Shown here: one piece after another, positions 33,538 to 42,692 of the stretch | Layout: each line of letters starts with the position of its first letter | Numbering within the stretch: position 1 is the first letter of the stretch | Assembly: GCF_018866305.1 (NCBI RefSeq) | Contig: NZ_CP076456.1 | Coordinates: 2,232,001 to 2,296,000 of the forward strand | Source: Arthrobacter sunyaminii | Lineage (GTDB): Bacteria > Actinomycetota > Actinomycetes > Actinomycetales > Micrococcaceae | Reading direction: 5' to 3' | Length of the DNA: 64,000 nt | Position numbers and translations under genes: made by a program | Notes under the pieces: model-generated | The model's database searches: none | What the model saw: only the letters and a program-made list of their open reading frames with translations | What the model was told of the DNA's origin: nothing

Positions 33538-35175
33538 TCACTGAATAGTGACGGAACCTCCGCCCACATTCCAGCGGGCATCGAGCCGGACATTTTCCAG
33601 CATCCGCCGGTCATGGGACACCAGCAGCAGGGCTCCCTCGTAACTCTCCAAGGCCTCTTCCAGCTGCTCGATGGCCGGCAGATCCAAGTGGTTGGTCGGC
33701 TCGTCGAGCACCAGCAGGTTCACCCCGCGCGCCTGCAGCAGCGCCAGCGACGCCCGGGTCCGCTCACCCGGGGACAGGGAGTCCACCCGGCTGGTCACCT
33801 GATCGGCCTTGAGCCCAAACTTGGCCAGCAGGGTGCGGACCTCGGCGCTGTTCATTTCCGGAACGGCCGCCTCAAAAGCGTCTCCCAGCGCCATTGCATG
33901 GTCCAGCTGCCCCCGGGCCTGGTCAATCTCCCCCACGGCCACTGACGACCCCAGCGATGAACTGCCGTCGGTAGGTTCCAGGCGTCCCAGCAGCAGCGCC
34001 AGCAGGGTGGACTTTCCGGCGCCGTTGGGACCGGTGATGCCGATCCGCTCCCCGGCATTGATCTGGACCGAAACCGGTCCCAGCGTGAATGATCCGCGCT
34101 GCACCACCGCGTTGTTCAAGGTTGCGACGACGGAGCTGGACCTCGGAGCTGAACCGATGGTGAACTGCAGCTGCCATTCCTTCCGCGGTTCCTCCACCTC
34201 ATCCAGTCGCGCAATCCGGGATTCCATCTGCCGCACTTTCTGTGCCTGCTTTTCGGAGGATTCCATCGACGCCCGGCGCCGGATCTTGTCATTGTCCGGA
34301 GATTTCTTCATGGCATTGCGGACACCCTGGGAACTCCATTCCCGGGTCGTGCGGGCACGCGATACCAAATCCGCTTTCTTGTCAGCGAATTCCTCATACG
34401 CCTCGCGGGCATGCCGGCGTGCAACGCTCCGCTCCTCCAAAAAGGCGTCGTACCCGCCGTCGTACACAGCCACCTTGTTCTGCGCCAGGTCGAGTTCCAC
34501 CACCGTGGTCACGCAGCGTGCAAGGAATTCCCGGTCATGCGAGACGAGGACCACGCCCCCGCGCAAACCCTGAACAAACTCCTCCAGCCGTGCCAGCCCG
34601 GCCAGGTCCAGGTCATTGGTGGGCTCATCCAGCAGCACAATGTCGAACCTGCTCAGCAACAGGGCAGCGAGCGCCACCCGGGCCGCCTGACCGCCGGACA
34701 GCGATGTCATCAGCGCCTCTGCGCCCACGTCCAGTCCCAGCTCGGCCAGAACAGCGGGAATCCGGTCCTCGAGGTCCGCGGCACCGCTGGCCAGCCAATG
34801 GTCCAGCGCGACGGCGTAGGCGTCGTCGGCCCCTTTGGCTCCGGATCCGAGGCCCTCAGCCGTGGCTTCCATCGCTTCCGTGGCTGCCGCTGCACCGGTG
34901 CGGCGCGCAATGTAACCGGCCACGGTCTCACCTTCCACGCGCTCGTGCTCCTGGGGCAGCCAGCCGATAAAGGCGTCGGCGGGAGCAGTGGACACGCTGC
35001 CGGCCAGGGGTTCCGCTGCACCGGCAAGCAGGCGAAGGAGGGTGGATTTTCCGGCGCCGTTGGAACCCACCACGCCCACGACGTCGCCCGGCGCGACAGT
35101 CAGATTCAGATGCGAGAAAAGGGTGCGGTGTGCGTAGCCGCCGGACAGATCCCGGGCTACGAGTGTTGCAGTCAT
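33538..35175 (-). CDS. ABC-F family ATPase
   Basis: A 545-residue soluble protein with two ATP-binding cassettes and no membrane domain. The first cassette has Walker A GSNGAGKST and signature LSGGQAARVALA; the second has GPNGAGKST and LSPGERTRASLA. Both have LLDEPTNxLDL Walker B regions. A charged inter-domain linker of about 80 residues (KKADLVSRARTTREWSS) is the ribosome-facing tip of this class. ABC-F proteins act in translation or ribosome protection from antibiotics. Which role applies here is not decidable. It is divergent from the arginase-like gene. Confidence 0.93.
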   Translation of the reverse strand: MTATLVARDLSGGYAHRTLFSHLNLTVAPGDVVGVVGSNGAGKSTLLRLLAGAAEPLAGSVSTAPADAFIGWLPQEHERVEGETVAGYIARRTGAAAATEAMEATAEGLGSGAKGADDAYAVALDHWLASGAADLEDRIPAVLAELGLDVGAEALMTSLSGGQAARVALAALLLSRFDIVLLDEPTNDLDLAGLARLEEFVQGLRGGVVLVSHDREFLARCVTTVVELDLAQNKVAVYDGGYDAFLEERSVARRHAREAYEEFADKKADLVSRARTTREWSSQGVRNAMKKSPDNDKIRRRASMESSEKQAQKVRQMESRIARLDEVEEPRKEWQLQFTIGSAPRSSSVVATLNNAVVQRGSFTLGPVSVQINAGERIGITGPNGAGKSTLLALLLGRLEPTDGSSSLGSSVAVGEIDQARGQLDHAMALGDAFEAAVPEMNSAEVRTLLAKFGLKADQVTSRVDSLSPGERTRASLALLQARGVNLLVLDEPTNHLDLPAIEQLEEALESYEGALLLVSHDRRMLENVRLDARWNVGGGSVTIQ

Positions 35176-35292
35176 ACCTCCATCCTATTTTGTTTGCGGC
35201 CGCCGGTTTTTCGGCGGTGAAATTTGCCGTGTTGCCTGCCCACCCGTCGCCGTACCCTTATCCGGGGCACCGGTCCGGCGTAAGTTTGGCCC

Positions 35293-36186
35293 ATGAACTC
35301 GACCTCTCCCACCGGTCCCGGCGCATTGCGCCTGATCTTTCCGCAGTGGCAGGGCGCCTCCGGGCCCGCCACCCACCAGTTGCATCCGGGGGTGGACGCG
35401 CACGACACCCAGTTGTCCTTCAACCTTGGTCCGGCCCTCCTGGAGCTGATGGCTCCGGACCATGACGGGGCCACTGCATATGTGCCCGTCAGCACGGACA
35501 CCACCGACGAGGCGCTGGCAACAGTCGACGGCATCTACGCGCGCGACGCAGTGGTCCGCCAGCTGATGGAGGCACTGAAGATTCTGCGCGACGCGGAACC
35601 GACGTCGGTGGTGACCTTCGGCGGCGAGTGTTCGGTCAGTGTGGCTCCCTTCAGCCACTTGGCCTCCGTTTACGGTGACAGCCTTGCGGTGCTGTGGATC
35701 GATGCCCATTCCGATACCGGAGTCCCGGGCGATTCCTACACCGGATTCCGTTCCATGGCGCTGGCGACCCTGGCGGGTGAGGGAGATGCCGGAATTATCG
35801 CTGAACTGCCGGCGCTGATACCGCCGGCAAACATTCTGCAGGTCGGCCTTCGGCACTGGGACAGCGAGGGCATTGCGGTTAAGGAACGCCTGGGCATCCA
35901 AACTGTTGGCATTACGAGCACTCCCCGCGACAACCGCCAGGTGCTCGAATGGATTGCCGGAACCGGCGCACAGCAGTTGGCCATCCACATTGACCTGGAT
36001 GTCATTGACCGCCGTGACTTCACCGGTTCGGTGGGCCAGGACACTGACGGGATGCGGATGTCCGAGCTCGTGAGCCTGGTTTCCGACGCCGCCGCAGTGG
36101 CGGATATTGTCGGGCTCAGCCTGACCGAGCATATTCCGATGGAACTGGTGCGGCTCGGCGGCCTGCTGCGGGATCTTCCGGTCTGA
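35293..36186 (+). CDS. arginase/ureohydrolase-fold protein with altered metal motif
   Basis: A 297-residue member of the arginase-agmatinase-formiminoglutamase superfamily. WIDAHSDT (D137, H139, D141) and IHIDLDVID (D234, D236) keep five of the six usual Mn ligands. The first motif reads GGECSVS at 110-116 instead of GGDHS, so the metal-A histidine is Cys113. The domain is complete otherwise. The substrate could be a guanidino compound or a ureido/formimino analogue. ATG 35293 starts shortly downstream of the divergent ABC-F gene. Confidence 0.88.
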   Translation: MNSTSPTGPGALRLIFPQWQGASGPATHQLHPGVDAHDTQLSFNLGPALLELMAPDHDGATAYVPVSTDTTDEALATVDGIYARDAVVRQLMEALKILRDAEPTSVVTFGGECSVSVAPFSHLASVYGDSLAVLWIDAHSDTGVPGDSYTGFRSMALATLAGEGDAGIIAELPALIPPANILQVGLRHWDSEGIAVKERLGIQTVGITSTPRDNRQVLEWIAGTGAQQLAIHIDLDVIDRRDFTGSVGQDTDGMRMSELVSLVSDAAAVADIVGLSLTEHIPMELVRLGGLLRDLPV

Positions 36187-36350
36187 CGGGACATCAACTG
36201 CGGCCGGCGCTGCGCATCGCTACCGCGCCGTTTTATTCCCGCCTCACCGCTGTTCCCGGAAGGCTCCGCGCATAGCGGAACAACTATGCATGAGAACCAT
36301 CAGCGTGCTTATGGTGGGCACCGACACTGATCCCCATGAAAGGACTCACC

Positions 36351-37016
36351 ATGTCACGCATTGCCATCATCGGAGGCCACGGCAAGGTTGCCCTGCATCT
36401 CGCCAGGGACCTGAGCGCCAACGGCCACCAGGTCACCTCGCTGTTCCGAAATCCCGATCACACGGCCGACGTCGAAGCCACCGGAGCCACCGCCGTCGTC
36501 GCCGATGTCGAGAATCTCTCCACTGACGAAATTGCGCAGAAGCTCGCCGGCCAGGACGCCGTGGTGTGGTCTGCCGGCGCAGGCGGCGGAACGGCTGAAC
36601 GCACCTATGCTGTGGACCGCGACGCCGCCATCCGCTCCATGGACGCAGCCAAGGCTGCCGGTGTTTCGCGCTACGTCATGGTGTCCTACTTCGGCGCCGG
36701 ACCCGATCACGGTGTTCCCGAAGATGACGGGTTCTATGCCTATGCCGATGCCAAGGCTGCGGCCGATGAATACCTTCGCGGCAGCGGACTGGATTGGACC
36801 ATTCTCGGACCGAGCGCCCTGACCCTGGATCCGGGCACGGGAAAGATCGAAACCGGTCCCGGCGTCGAGGGCACCCAGGTCTCCCGCGAGGATGTGGCGC
36901 TGGTCGCCGCTGCCGTGCTGGACCGTCCCGCCACCATCGGGCAGACTATCGAATTCAACAACGGTTCGGTTCCGGTCGACGCCGCCCTTGACGCTTTGAA
37001 GGAGCAAAACTCATGA
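36351..37016 (+). CDS. NAD(P)H-binding protein, atypical SDR (NmrA/YhfK-like)
   Basis: A 221-residue Rossmann protein beginning IAIIGGHGKVALHLARDL, the NAD(P)-binding loop of the SDR-a5/YwnB-like class. YADAKAAADEYL carries the Tyr-x-x-x-Lys-like helix, and DWTILGPSALT is the usual substrate-side strand. ATG 36351 has GAAAGGA six bases upstream. It overlaps the next gene by four bases (ATGA), forming a two-gene operon with the ABM monooxygenase. Such pairs are often linked to quinone or reactive-electrophile detoxification, which is inference here. Confidence 0.88.
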   Translation: MSRIAIIGGHGKVALHLARDLSANGHQVTSLFRNPDHTADVEATGATAVVADVENLSTDEIAQKLAGQDAVVWSAGAGGGTAERTYAVDRDAAIRSMDAAKAAGVSRYVMVSYFGAGPDHGVPEDDGFYAYADAKAAADEYLRGSGLDWTILGPSALTLDPGTGKIETGPGVEGTQVSREDVALVAAAVLDRPATIGQTIEFNNGSVPVDAALDALKEQNS

Positions 37017-37324
37017 GTCTTGTTGTAGTTGCCACGATGGTGCCGAAGCCTGAGTTTCGGGATGACGTGATTGCGACTTTGGAAGACGTGATCGCACGCG
37101 TCCACGCCGAGGATGCCGGCTGCGAGGTCTACAGCCTCAACGAGGGACCCGACCGCCTGGTCATGATCGAAAAGTGGGCCAGCCCCGAAGATCTGCAGGC
37201 CCACTCGACAAGCCCTGCCTTCCAGGCCCTGACCGCTGCCCTTGAGGGCAAGATGGCGCAGGACATGGATGTCCAGATCCTTCAGCCCCATCCGGCCGGC
37301 ACTCCCGGCCAGGGCCAGGTTTAG
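37013..37324 (+). CDS. putative quinol monooxygenase (ABM domain)
   Basis: A 103-residue protein with one antibiotic-biosynthesis-monooxygenase (dimeric ferredoxin-like) domain, like YgiN. Marks are ATMVPKPEFRDDVIATLE, the central YSLNEGPDRLVMIEKWAS and AHSTSPAFQAL. YgiN-type enzymes oxidise or bind quinols. It is translationally coupled to the NAD(P)H-binding gene and followed by a strong terminator, so the two make one short transcript. Confidence 0.9.
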   Translation: MSLVVVATMVPKPEFRDDVIATLEDVIARVHAEDAGCEVYSLNEGPDRLVMIEKWASPEDLQAHSTSPAFQALTAALEGKMAQDMDVQILQPHPAGTPGQGQV

Positions 37325-37342
37325 GCTTACAGCCGAGTATTC

Positions 37343-37385
37343 AGAGGCCCCGAAAACCCCTGCTCTGGGGTATTTCGGGGCCTCT
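37343..37385 (+). terminator. rho-independent terminator after the ABM gene
   Basis: A long stem with arms AGAGGCCCCGAAA and TTTCGGGGCCTCT, with an inner CCCC/GGGG pairing, followed by TTTGG. It lies 18 bases after the stop codon. Confidence 0.85.
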
Positions 37386-37481
37386 TTGGCATCCCTGTGT
37401 GATCAACACCTTCTTTCAGTCCGCGCCCGGCCCGGTAAAATTGGTAGAAGAAGCCCGGATTCGTATGAAAGTTAGGAGCCA

Positions 37482-38036
37482 TTGGACCTCACCACCACAC
37501 TGCGCCGCATTGACTACGGCGAGCCTTCGGAGCACGGCGCAACGACCTATCTCCTGCACACCGCCGCCGGAACGTTTCGCACCCAGCCGGACAACATCCG
37601 GCCCCGGTCCCTGGCCCTCGCAGTGCCTGTCAGCTCCGATCTTCCCGCCCGGCCCCGCCTCACGCTGGTGCTCGACGACGAACGGAGCGTCGTGGACTGG
37701 CGGCCTGCCATTGAGGAAGAGCAGCCGCCGGGCGAAGTGTCACTGCAGGAAGTTGAGTGGGACGGGCACTTCGGCTTGGCTGTGGACTACTACGACACTG
37801 CCGCAGCGGCCGCGGCCGCACCGGACACCCGCTGGGCAGTCGTCCGCAGCGGCCCCGACCGCAGCTTCGTGATCGGCCCCACCGCCGACTATGCCGCAGC
37901 TTTCCGAGTAGCCCTGGATCACAATCTCTCCGACGACTACCGCGCTGATACTTTCGACGACAGGTACATGGTGATACAAGCCTCCCTCGCCGAGTGGGCC
38001 TGCTACGCCGCCGAGGGCCCGCGCGCTGACAGCTGA
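37482..38036 (+). CDS. hypothetical protein, 184 aa
   Basis: I do not recognise a family. The protein is acidic and soluble with no signal or membrane segment. The first half looks like a small beta-rich domain (TYLLHTAAGTFRTQPDNIRP), and a run of seven alanines (DTAAAAAAAPD) precedes a second part with WAVVRSGPDRSFVIG. The start is TTG 37482 with AGGAG four bases upstream. It is convergent with the photolyase gene. Confidence 0.7.
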   Translation: MDLTTTLRRIDYGEPSEHGATTYLLHTAAGTFRTQPDNIRPRSLALAVPVSSDLPARPRLTLVLDDERSVVDWRPAIEEEQPPGEVSLQEVEWDGHFGLAVDYYDTAAAAAAAPDTRWAVVRSGPDRSFVIGPTADYAAAFRVALDHNLSDDYRADTFDDRYMVIQASLAEWACYAAEGPRADS

Positions 38037-38077
38037 GAACGCGCTGACATCTGAGATCCCGCCCGCTGTGCAGCCGC

Positions 38078-39505
38078 TCAGCGAATGCTCTCGTACGCCT
38101 CGAGTGCGTGCCGGCGGGACTCTTTAAGGTCCACGAGCGGCTCGGGATAGGCGGGTGTCAGTGCGTCAGGCACCCAGCGGGCGATGTAGGCGCCGTCAGG
38201 ATCAAAGCGCTTCGCCTGCGTTTGCGGATTGAAGATCCGGAAGAACGGAGCTGCGTCCGCGCCGGAGCCTGCGACCCACTGCCAGTTGGCGGGATTGCTC
38301 GCCGGGTCTGCGTCCACCAGTGTCTCCCAGAACCATTCCTCGCCCACCCGCCAATGGATGCCCAGGTTCTTGATCAGGAAGCTGGCAGCCACCATGCGCA
38401 CCCGGTTGTGCATCCAGCCCATGCTCCACAGCTGCCGCTGGCCGGCGTCGACCAGTGGAATCCCTGTTCTGCCGGCCTTCCACGCGTCAAGGGCATCGAG
38501 GGCATCCAATTCATCCGGCCGGGACTCCGACGGCGCCGGCACACCCTTCCCGCGCAGGATCGCCGGGGTCTGCGGTCCGGAGCCCTCCGGATGTTCCCAG
38601 GGAAACCCGTCGAAGGCGGGCCGCAGGTTTTTGGTGGCCAGATCCGGGTTGTGGAAGAGCTGGTGCCAGCAGAACTCGCGCCAGCCGATCTCGGTGCCGA
38701 ACACATCGGGGCCGGGTCCGTTCCCGCGGACGCGCGACAGTTCGTGCCAGACCTGGAACGGACTCACATGCCCCCACCGCAGGTACGGGGAAAGCCTGCT
38801 GGTTCCGGGCTTCGCCGGGCGGTCGCGGCCGTCGTCGTATTCCTGCACCGGGCCGGCCAGGAAGTCGCTGAGGGCGGACAGGCCGGCTTCCTCACCGGGG
38901 GTCCAGGCTTCCGCCAGTCCTGTAGCCCAGTCCGGATGCAGCGGCAGCAGGTTCCAGTCCGCCAGGTTCTCGCCGGCAGGGATGCCGGCTGGCGGAGCAG
39001 CGGCTCTCTCCGGCGCCGAGAGGGGTGCCCGGAAATCCATTGCGGAGACGGTCCGCCAGAACGGGGTGAAGACCCGGTAGGGTCCGCCGCCGCCCGTCCG
39101 CACGGTCCAGGGTTCGTGCAGCAGCGACGCCTGGAAGCTCTCCGCCTGCACATCCGCACCGGCGGCCCGCTCCTTGACCGCGGTGTCCACCTCCCGCTCC
39201 GGCCCGCCGTAGCGCCGGTTCCAGAAGATCCGCTCCGCACCAGCCTCCTGTACGAACGCGGGAACAACTCTGCCCGCCGGGCCCCGCAGCAGCACCAGCG
39301 GAATGCCCAGGGCCTCAAGGTCTTCCCGCAGCGTCTTTAGTGCGTGGTGCAGCCACCACTTCGCGGCGGCACCCAGCGGACGGATGCCCGGTGACTCCTC
39401 ATCCAGAACATAGAGGGCTGCCGCGCCGCCGCCATGGGCTGCGGCCAGCAGCGCCGGGTTGTCCGCTGTGCGCAGGTCGTCGCGGAGCCAGGCGATAGAG
39501 ACCAC
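38078..39505 (-). CDS. phrB: deoxyribodipyrimidine photolyase (CPD photolyase)
   Basis: Light-driven repair of cyclobutane pyrimidine dimers. The 475-residue protein has the N-terminal antenna-binding Rossmann domain (IAWLRDDLRTADNPAL), then the FAD domain with TSRLSPYLRWGHVSP, GRTGIPLVDAGQRQLW, GWMHNRVRMVAASFL and NPANWQWVAGSG. The tryptophan electron-transfer positions in the FAD domain are occupied. A small LDALDALDA expansion lies in the FAD domain. GTG 39505 has AAAGGA at seven bases. It sits 63 bases downstream of the MarR gene and may have its own promoter. Confidence 0.95.
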   Translation of the reverse strand: MVSIAWLRDDLRTADNPALLAAAHGGGAAALYVLDEESPGIRPLGAAAKWWLHHALKTLREDLEALGIPLVLLRGPAGRVVPAFVQEAGAERIFWNRRYGGPEREVDTAVKERAAGADVQAESFQASLLHEPWTVRTGGGGPYRVFTPFWRTVSAMDFRAPLSAPERAAAPPAGIPAGENLADWNLLPLHPDWATGLAEAWTPGEEAGLSALSDFLAGPVQEYDDGRDRPAKPGTSRLSPYLRWGHVSPFQVWHELSRVRGNGPGPDVFGTEIGWREFCWHQLFHNPDLATKNLRPAFDGFPWEHPEGSGPQTPAILRGKGVPAPSESRPDELDALDALDAWKAGRTGIPLVDAGQRQLWSMGWMHNRVRMVAASFLIKNLGIHWRVGEEWFWETLVDADPASNPANWQWVAGSGADAAPFFRIFNPQTQAKRFDPDGAYIARWVPDALTPAYPEPLVDLKESRRHALEAYESIR

Positions 39506-39568
39506 GGGCAGGTCCTTTCGTTGGATAACACGACACTACCCGTGGCCCGGGCCGAATGGCCCCGGCCA

Positions 39569-40108
39569 TTACGGAACTGCCGTTTGGCCCTCGCCTGCGG
39601 ACTCATCGAAATCTCCTGCCTGGCGCCGGAACCGGGTCAGGATCTCCGTCAGTGCTGTCAGGTCCTCCTGGCCGAACCCCGGACGGGAAAACACCTCCTG
39701 GTTCAGCGCCGAAGCGGCCCTGGGCACAAGTTCCCTGCCGGTAGGAGTGATTTCCACCAGCACGGTCCGCCCGTCGGACGGATGCGGCCTCCGTGCAGCC
39801 AGCCCCGCCTGCTCCAAGCGGTCCACGGCATTGGTGACCGACGTCGGATGCACCTGCAGTCTTGCCCCTGCCTTCGCCATCGGCAGCGCTCCGGTGGCAG
39901 TGAAACTCAGGAGCGCCAGCAATTCGAAGCGGGAGAAGGACAGCCCAAAAGGCTTGAGGACACTTTCAACCCGGGTCAGCAGGATCTGGGAAGTGCGCAT
40001 GACAGCAGTCACTGCCGCCATGCCGGTGGCGGCGTCACTCCACCCGTGTTCCTCCCAGTGTCGCCGGGCCTCGGCTATGGGGTCCTGGACCAGAGGTTTC
40101 GGTGTCAC
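39569..40108 (-). CDS. MarR-family transcriptional regulator
   Basis: A 179-residue winged-helix dimeric regulator. The DNA-binding part is LSFSRFELLALL through LQVHPTSVTNAVDRLEQAG and the wing RRPHPSDGRTVLVEITPTG. GTG 40108 overlaps the stop of the acyl-CoA synthetase, so it is translated last in the eight-gene catabolic operon. Autoregulation through the palindrome ahead of the operon (48445-48462) is the natural hypothesis. CoA thioesters or free acids of the pathway are plausible ligands. Confidence 0.92.
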   Translation of the reverse strand: MTPKPLVQDPIAEARRHWEEHGWSDAATGMAAVTAVMRTSQILLTRVESVLKPFGLSFSRFELLALLSFTATGALPMAKAGARLQVHPTSVTNAVDRLEQAGLAARRPHPSDGRTVLVEITPTGRELVPRAASALNQEVFSRPGFGQEDLTALTEILTRFRRQAGDFDESAGEGQTAVP

Positions 40109-41817
40109 CCGCGCAGCTCCGGGAACTCGTCATCCCGGTACTCGATCCCGGTCCGCACGGTGCCGCCGTCGTTCTCCAGGGCGCGCAGCTGAACCCGTCG
40201 GATCTTTCCGGACATGGTTTTGGGCAGCTCATGGAATTCCAGCCGCCGGACCCGCAGGTACGGAGCCAAATGTTCGCGGGCATACCCAAGGATCGCCAAA
40301 GCTGTGTCCCGGTTCGGCTCCCATCCGTCGGCGAGCGCAACGTAAGCCTTCGGCACCGCCAGGCGCAGTTCGTCGGGGGCCGGAACGACGGCGGCCTCGG
40401 CCACCGCAGGATGCTCAATCAGGACGCTTTCGAGTTCAAACGGGCTGATCTTGTAATCGGAGGCTTTGAACACGTCGTCGGTACGCCCTACATAGGTGAT
40501 GTAGCCCTCCGGGTTCCGGACCGCCATGTCTCCGGTATGGAAATAGCCGCCCTCCATGGCTGCTTGGGTGCGTTCAGGGTCGCCCCGGTAACCGGTCATG
40601 AGGTTCAACGGGGTACCGGCAAGGTCCAGGCAGATTTCACCCTCGTCTGCCGCCCGGCCCGTTGCGGGATCGATGAGGACCACCGGAACGCCGGGCAGCG
40701 GACGGCCCATGGAGCCCGGGTGCAGCTCGGCTCCCGGAGTGTTTCCCACCAGGGCGGTGGTTTCGGTTTGGCCGAACCCGTCCCGGATGGAAAGCCCCCA
40801 GGCCGACTGCACTTTGGAAATCACCTCCGGGTTCAGCGGCTCGCCGGCACCGATGAGTTCACGCAGGTGTTCCGGACGTTCCCCGAGGCTGGATTGAATC
40901 ATCATCCGCCAAACCGTAGGCGGCGCACACAGGCTCGTCACTCCGGCCCGGTGCATCTGTTCCAGCAGCGCCGCCGGACGGAACCGTGCGTAGTTGTAGA
41001 TGAAGATCGTGGCCTCGGCGTTCCACGGGGCAAAGAAACTGCTCCAGGCGTGCTTGGCCCAGCCCGGGGAGCTGATGTTCAGGTGCACGTCCCCCGGCTG
41101 CAATCCCAGAAAGTACATGGTGGACAGATGCCCCACCGGATAGGACACCTGGGTGTGCTCCACCAGCTTCGGCCGGCTGGTGGTGCCGGAGGTGAAGTAG
41201 AACAGCAGCGGATCCGCGGCATCGGTGACAGTTTCCAGCGGCACCGGCTCCGCAGCGTAGGCCTGCGCGTAGTCCAGCCATCCGCTGTGCAGCGGCGCGG
41301 CGTCCCCTCCGCCCACCAGGATTCTCTTGTAGGACCCGGGCACGTCGTCGAACTTCGCTGCATCGCCCGCATTCGCGATCACCCAGCGCGCTCCTCCGCG
41401 GCTGATCCGGTCCGCGAGGTCCGTGCTTCCGGCAGCGGAGGCCGTTGGCATGATGACGGCACCCAGCTTCATGGCCGCGAGCATGGTCTCCCACAGCTCC
41501 ACCTGGTTGCCCAGCATCAGCATCACGGGGTCGCCCTGCTCGACACCCTGGGCCGAGAGCCAGGCGGCTACCTGGTCGGAGCGGCGAACCATGTCATCGA
41601 AGGTGTACTTCTGCTCCGATCCGTCCTCTTCCACAATCCACAGGGCACAGGCGGCGTTGCCGCGGGCCATGGCGTCGAACCAGTCCACAGCCCAGTTGAA
41701 CGGCCCCTCCAGCCGCGGCCAGGAAAAGGATTCCACGGCCTTTTCATAGCTGCCGGACAAGGCCAGCAGCTCGTCGCGCGCGGTACGGAACGTAGTGGTG
41801 GCGCTGTTCTGGTTCAT
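40105..41817 (-). CDS. AMP-binding acyl-CoA synthetase (medium-chain/MACS-like)
   Basis: Activates a carboxylic acid to its CoA thioester through an acyl-adenylate. The 570-residue protein has the P-loop-like YFTSGTTSRPKLVEHT, GFGQTETTALVGN (A5), TGDMA and GRTDDVFKASDYKISPFELE, and PKTMSGKIRR with the catalytic lysine. The ASDYKIS hinge and PTWWAKHAW-like SSPGWAKHAW point to the acetyl/medium-chain acyl group. ATG 41817 follows GAGGAAG and overlaps the crotonase stop by four bases; the frame is open further upstream within that gene. A short or branched acid substrate fits the operon. Confidence 0.93.
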   Translation of the reverse strand: MNQNSATTTFRTARDELLALSGSYEKAVESFSWPRLEGPFNWAVDWFDAMARGNAACALWIVEEDGSEQKYTFDDMVRRSDQVAAWLSAQGVEQGDPVMLMLGNQVELWETMLAAMKLGAVIMPTASAAGSTDLADRISRGGARWVIANAGDAAKFDDVPGSYKRILVGGGDAAPLHSGWLDYAQAYAAEPVPLETVTDAADPLLFYFTSGTTSRPKLVEHTQVSYPVGHLSTMYFLGLQPGDVHLNISSPGWAKHAWSSFFAPWNAEATIFIYNYARFRPAALLEQMHRAGVTSLCAPPTVWRMMIQSSLGERPEHLRELIGAGEPLNPEVISKVQSAWGLSIRDGFGQTETTALVGNTPGAELHPGSMGRPLPGVPVVLIDPATGRAADEGEICLDLAGTPLNLMTGYRGDPERTQAAMEGGYFHTGDMAVRNPEGYITYVGRTDDVFKASDYKISPFELESVLIEHPAVAEAAVVPAPDELRLAVPKAYVALADGWEPNRDTALAILGYAREHLAPYLRVRRLEFHELPKTMSGKIRRVQLRALENDGGTVRTGIEYRDDEFPELRG

Positions 41818-42665
41818 CGTGCTTCTTCCTCGTCTTTGGGGGTGCCGGCTGTGATAGTTGATGAGGCGTGGCCCGGACCGGTCCAGGTGAACACCGGCTC
41901 TTCCTTGGCCAGGAAGGCGCGGACACCAATGACCGGATCCGGTGCCGCCGCCATGTGCTCCTGCCAGCGGTTGCTGGCCTCCTCCAGCGCGTTCCGGCTG
42001 CCGGGGACCGCGATAATGTCCACCAGTTCCTTCATCGCCTGCAGGGAGAGCTGGGATCGGCCGGCCAGACGGTGCGCAAAGGAGGCGACGTCGGTCCAAA
42101 AATCGGCCTGCGGAATAACCCGCTCCACCAGGCCCAGCCGCAGCGCCTGTTCGGCCGGGACAAAGTCGCCGCTGAACAACAGGTATTTGGCGGCGCCGGG
42201 ACCGGCCAGCCGGACCAGCCGCTGGATCCCGGAGAGCGGATAGACAATGCCGATCTTGGCCGGCGTGATGCCAAAAACGGCCCGGTCCGAGGCCAGCCGG
42301 AAATCGCACGCTCCGGCCACCTGCCAGGCTCCGCCCAGGCAATAGCCGTCCACGGCGGCAATGACCGGCTTGGGGAACGCGGCAATGGCCTCCTCCCCCG
42401 CCGTGACATCACCGCCGTCGTGCAGTCCATTGTCCGGATTGTGCAGGATGGCCTTCAGATCGGAAATATCCGCACCGGCAGAGAAATCTTCTCCGCCGCC
42501 GCGAATAATCACCGTCTTGACGGCGGGATCCTCCGCCAGCGGGGCGAGCAAGCCGGCGAACTGCCGCCACATGCGCGAGGTCAGGGCGTTGCGGCGGCCC
42601 GGATTGGACATGCTGACCGTGGCCACCGGACCGTCCATAGTGACCTGCAGGGTGCCTTTGCTCAT
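41814..42665 (-). CDS. crotonase-fold protein lacking both hydratase glutamates
   Basis: A 283-residue enoyl-CoA hydratase/isomerase-family protein. The oxyanion-hole region is FSAGADISDLK and GYCLGGAWQ. Where canonical hydratases have Glu in GGGCELA, this has Gln (GGAWQVA). Where they have PEINLG, it reads PAKIGIVYPLSG, so the second Glu is also missing. It is therefore probably not a standard 2-enoyl-CoA hydratase; isomerase, decarboxylase or hydrolase roles are possible. It overlaps the synthetase gene and follows the aldehyde dehydrogenase by 27 bases. Confidence 0.88.
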   Translation of the reverse strand: MSKGTLQVTMDGPVATVSMSNPGRRNALTSRMWRQFAGLLAPLAEDPAVKTVIIRGGGEDFSAGADISDLKAILHNPDNGLHDGGDVTAGEEAIAAFPKPVIAAVDGYCLGGAWQVAGACDFRLASDRAVFGITPAKIGIVYPLSGIQRLVRLAGPGAAKYLLFSGDFVPAEQALRLGLVERVIPQADFWTDVASFAHRLAGRSQLSLQAMKELVDIIAVPGSRNALEEASNRWQEHMAAAPDPVIGVRAFLAKEEPVFTWTGPGHASSTITAGTPKDEEEAR

Positions 42666-42692
42666 GGAGTTCCCAGCCTGTTCCCCAACGCC

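Noticed and set aside
33538-35175. ABC-F gene as part of an antibiotic biosynthetic cluster
   Set aside because: No biosynthetic genes lie nearby. The protein is classified only to family.
39546-39570. GC-rich dyad between the MarR and photolyase genes
   Set aside because: The best pairing leaves a two-base loop or a bulge and no T run follows. Too weak to call a terminator.
40102-42243. 713-codon plus-strand open frame opposite the acyl-CoA synthetase
   Set aside because: It mirrors two real genes with clear adenylate-forming and crotonase motifs. Its own translation is rich in His, Gln and Arg with no fold.
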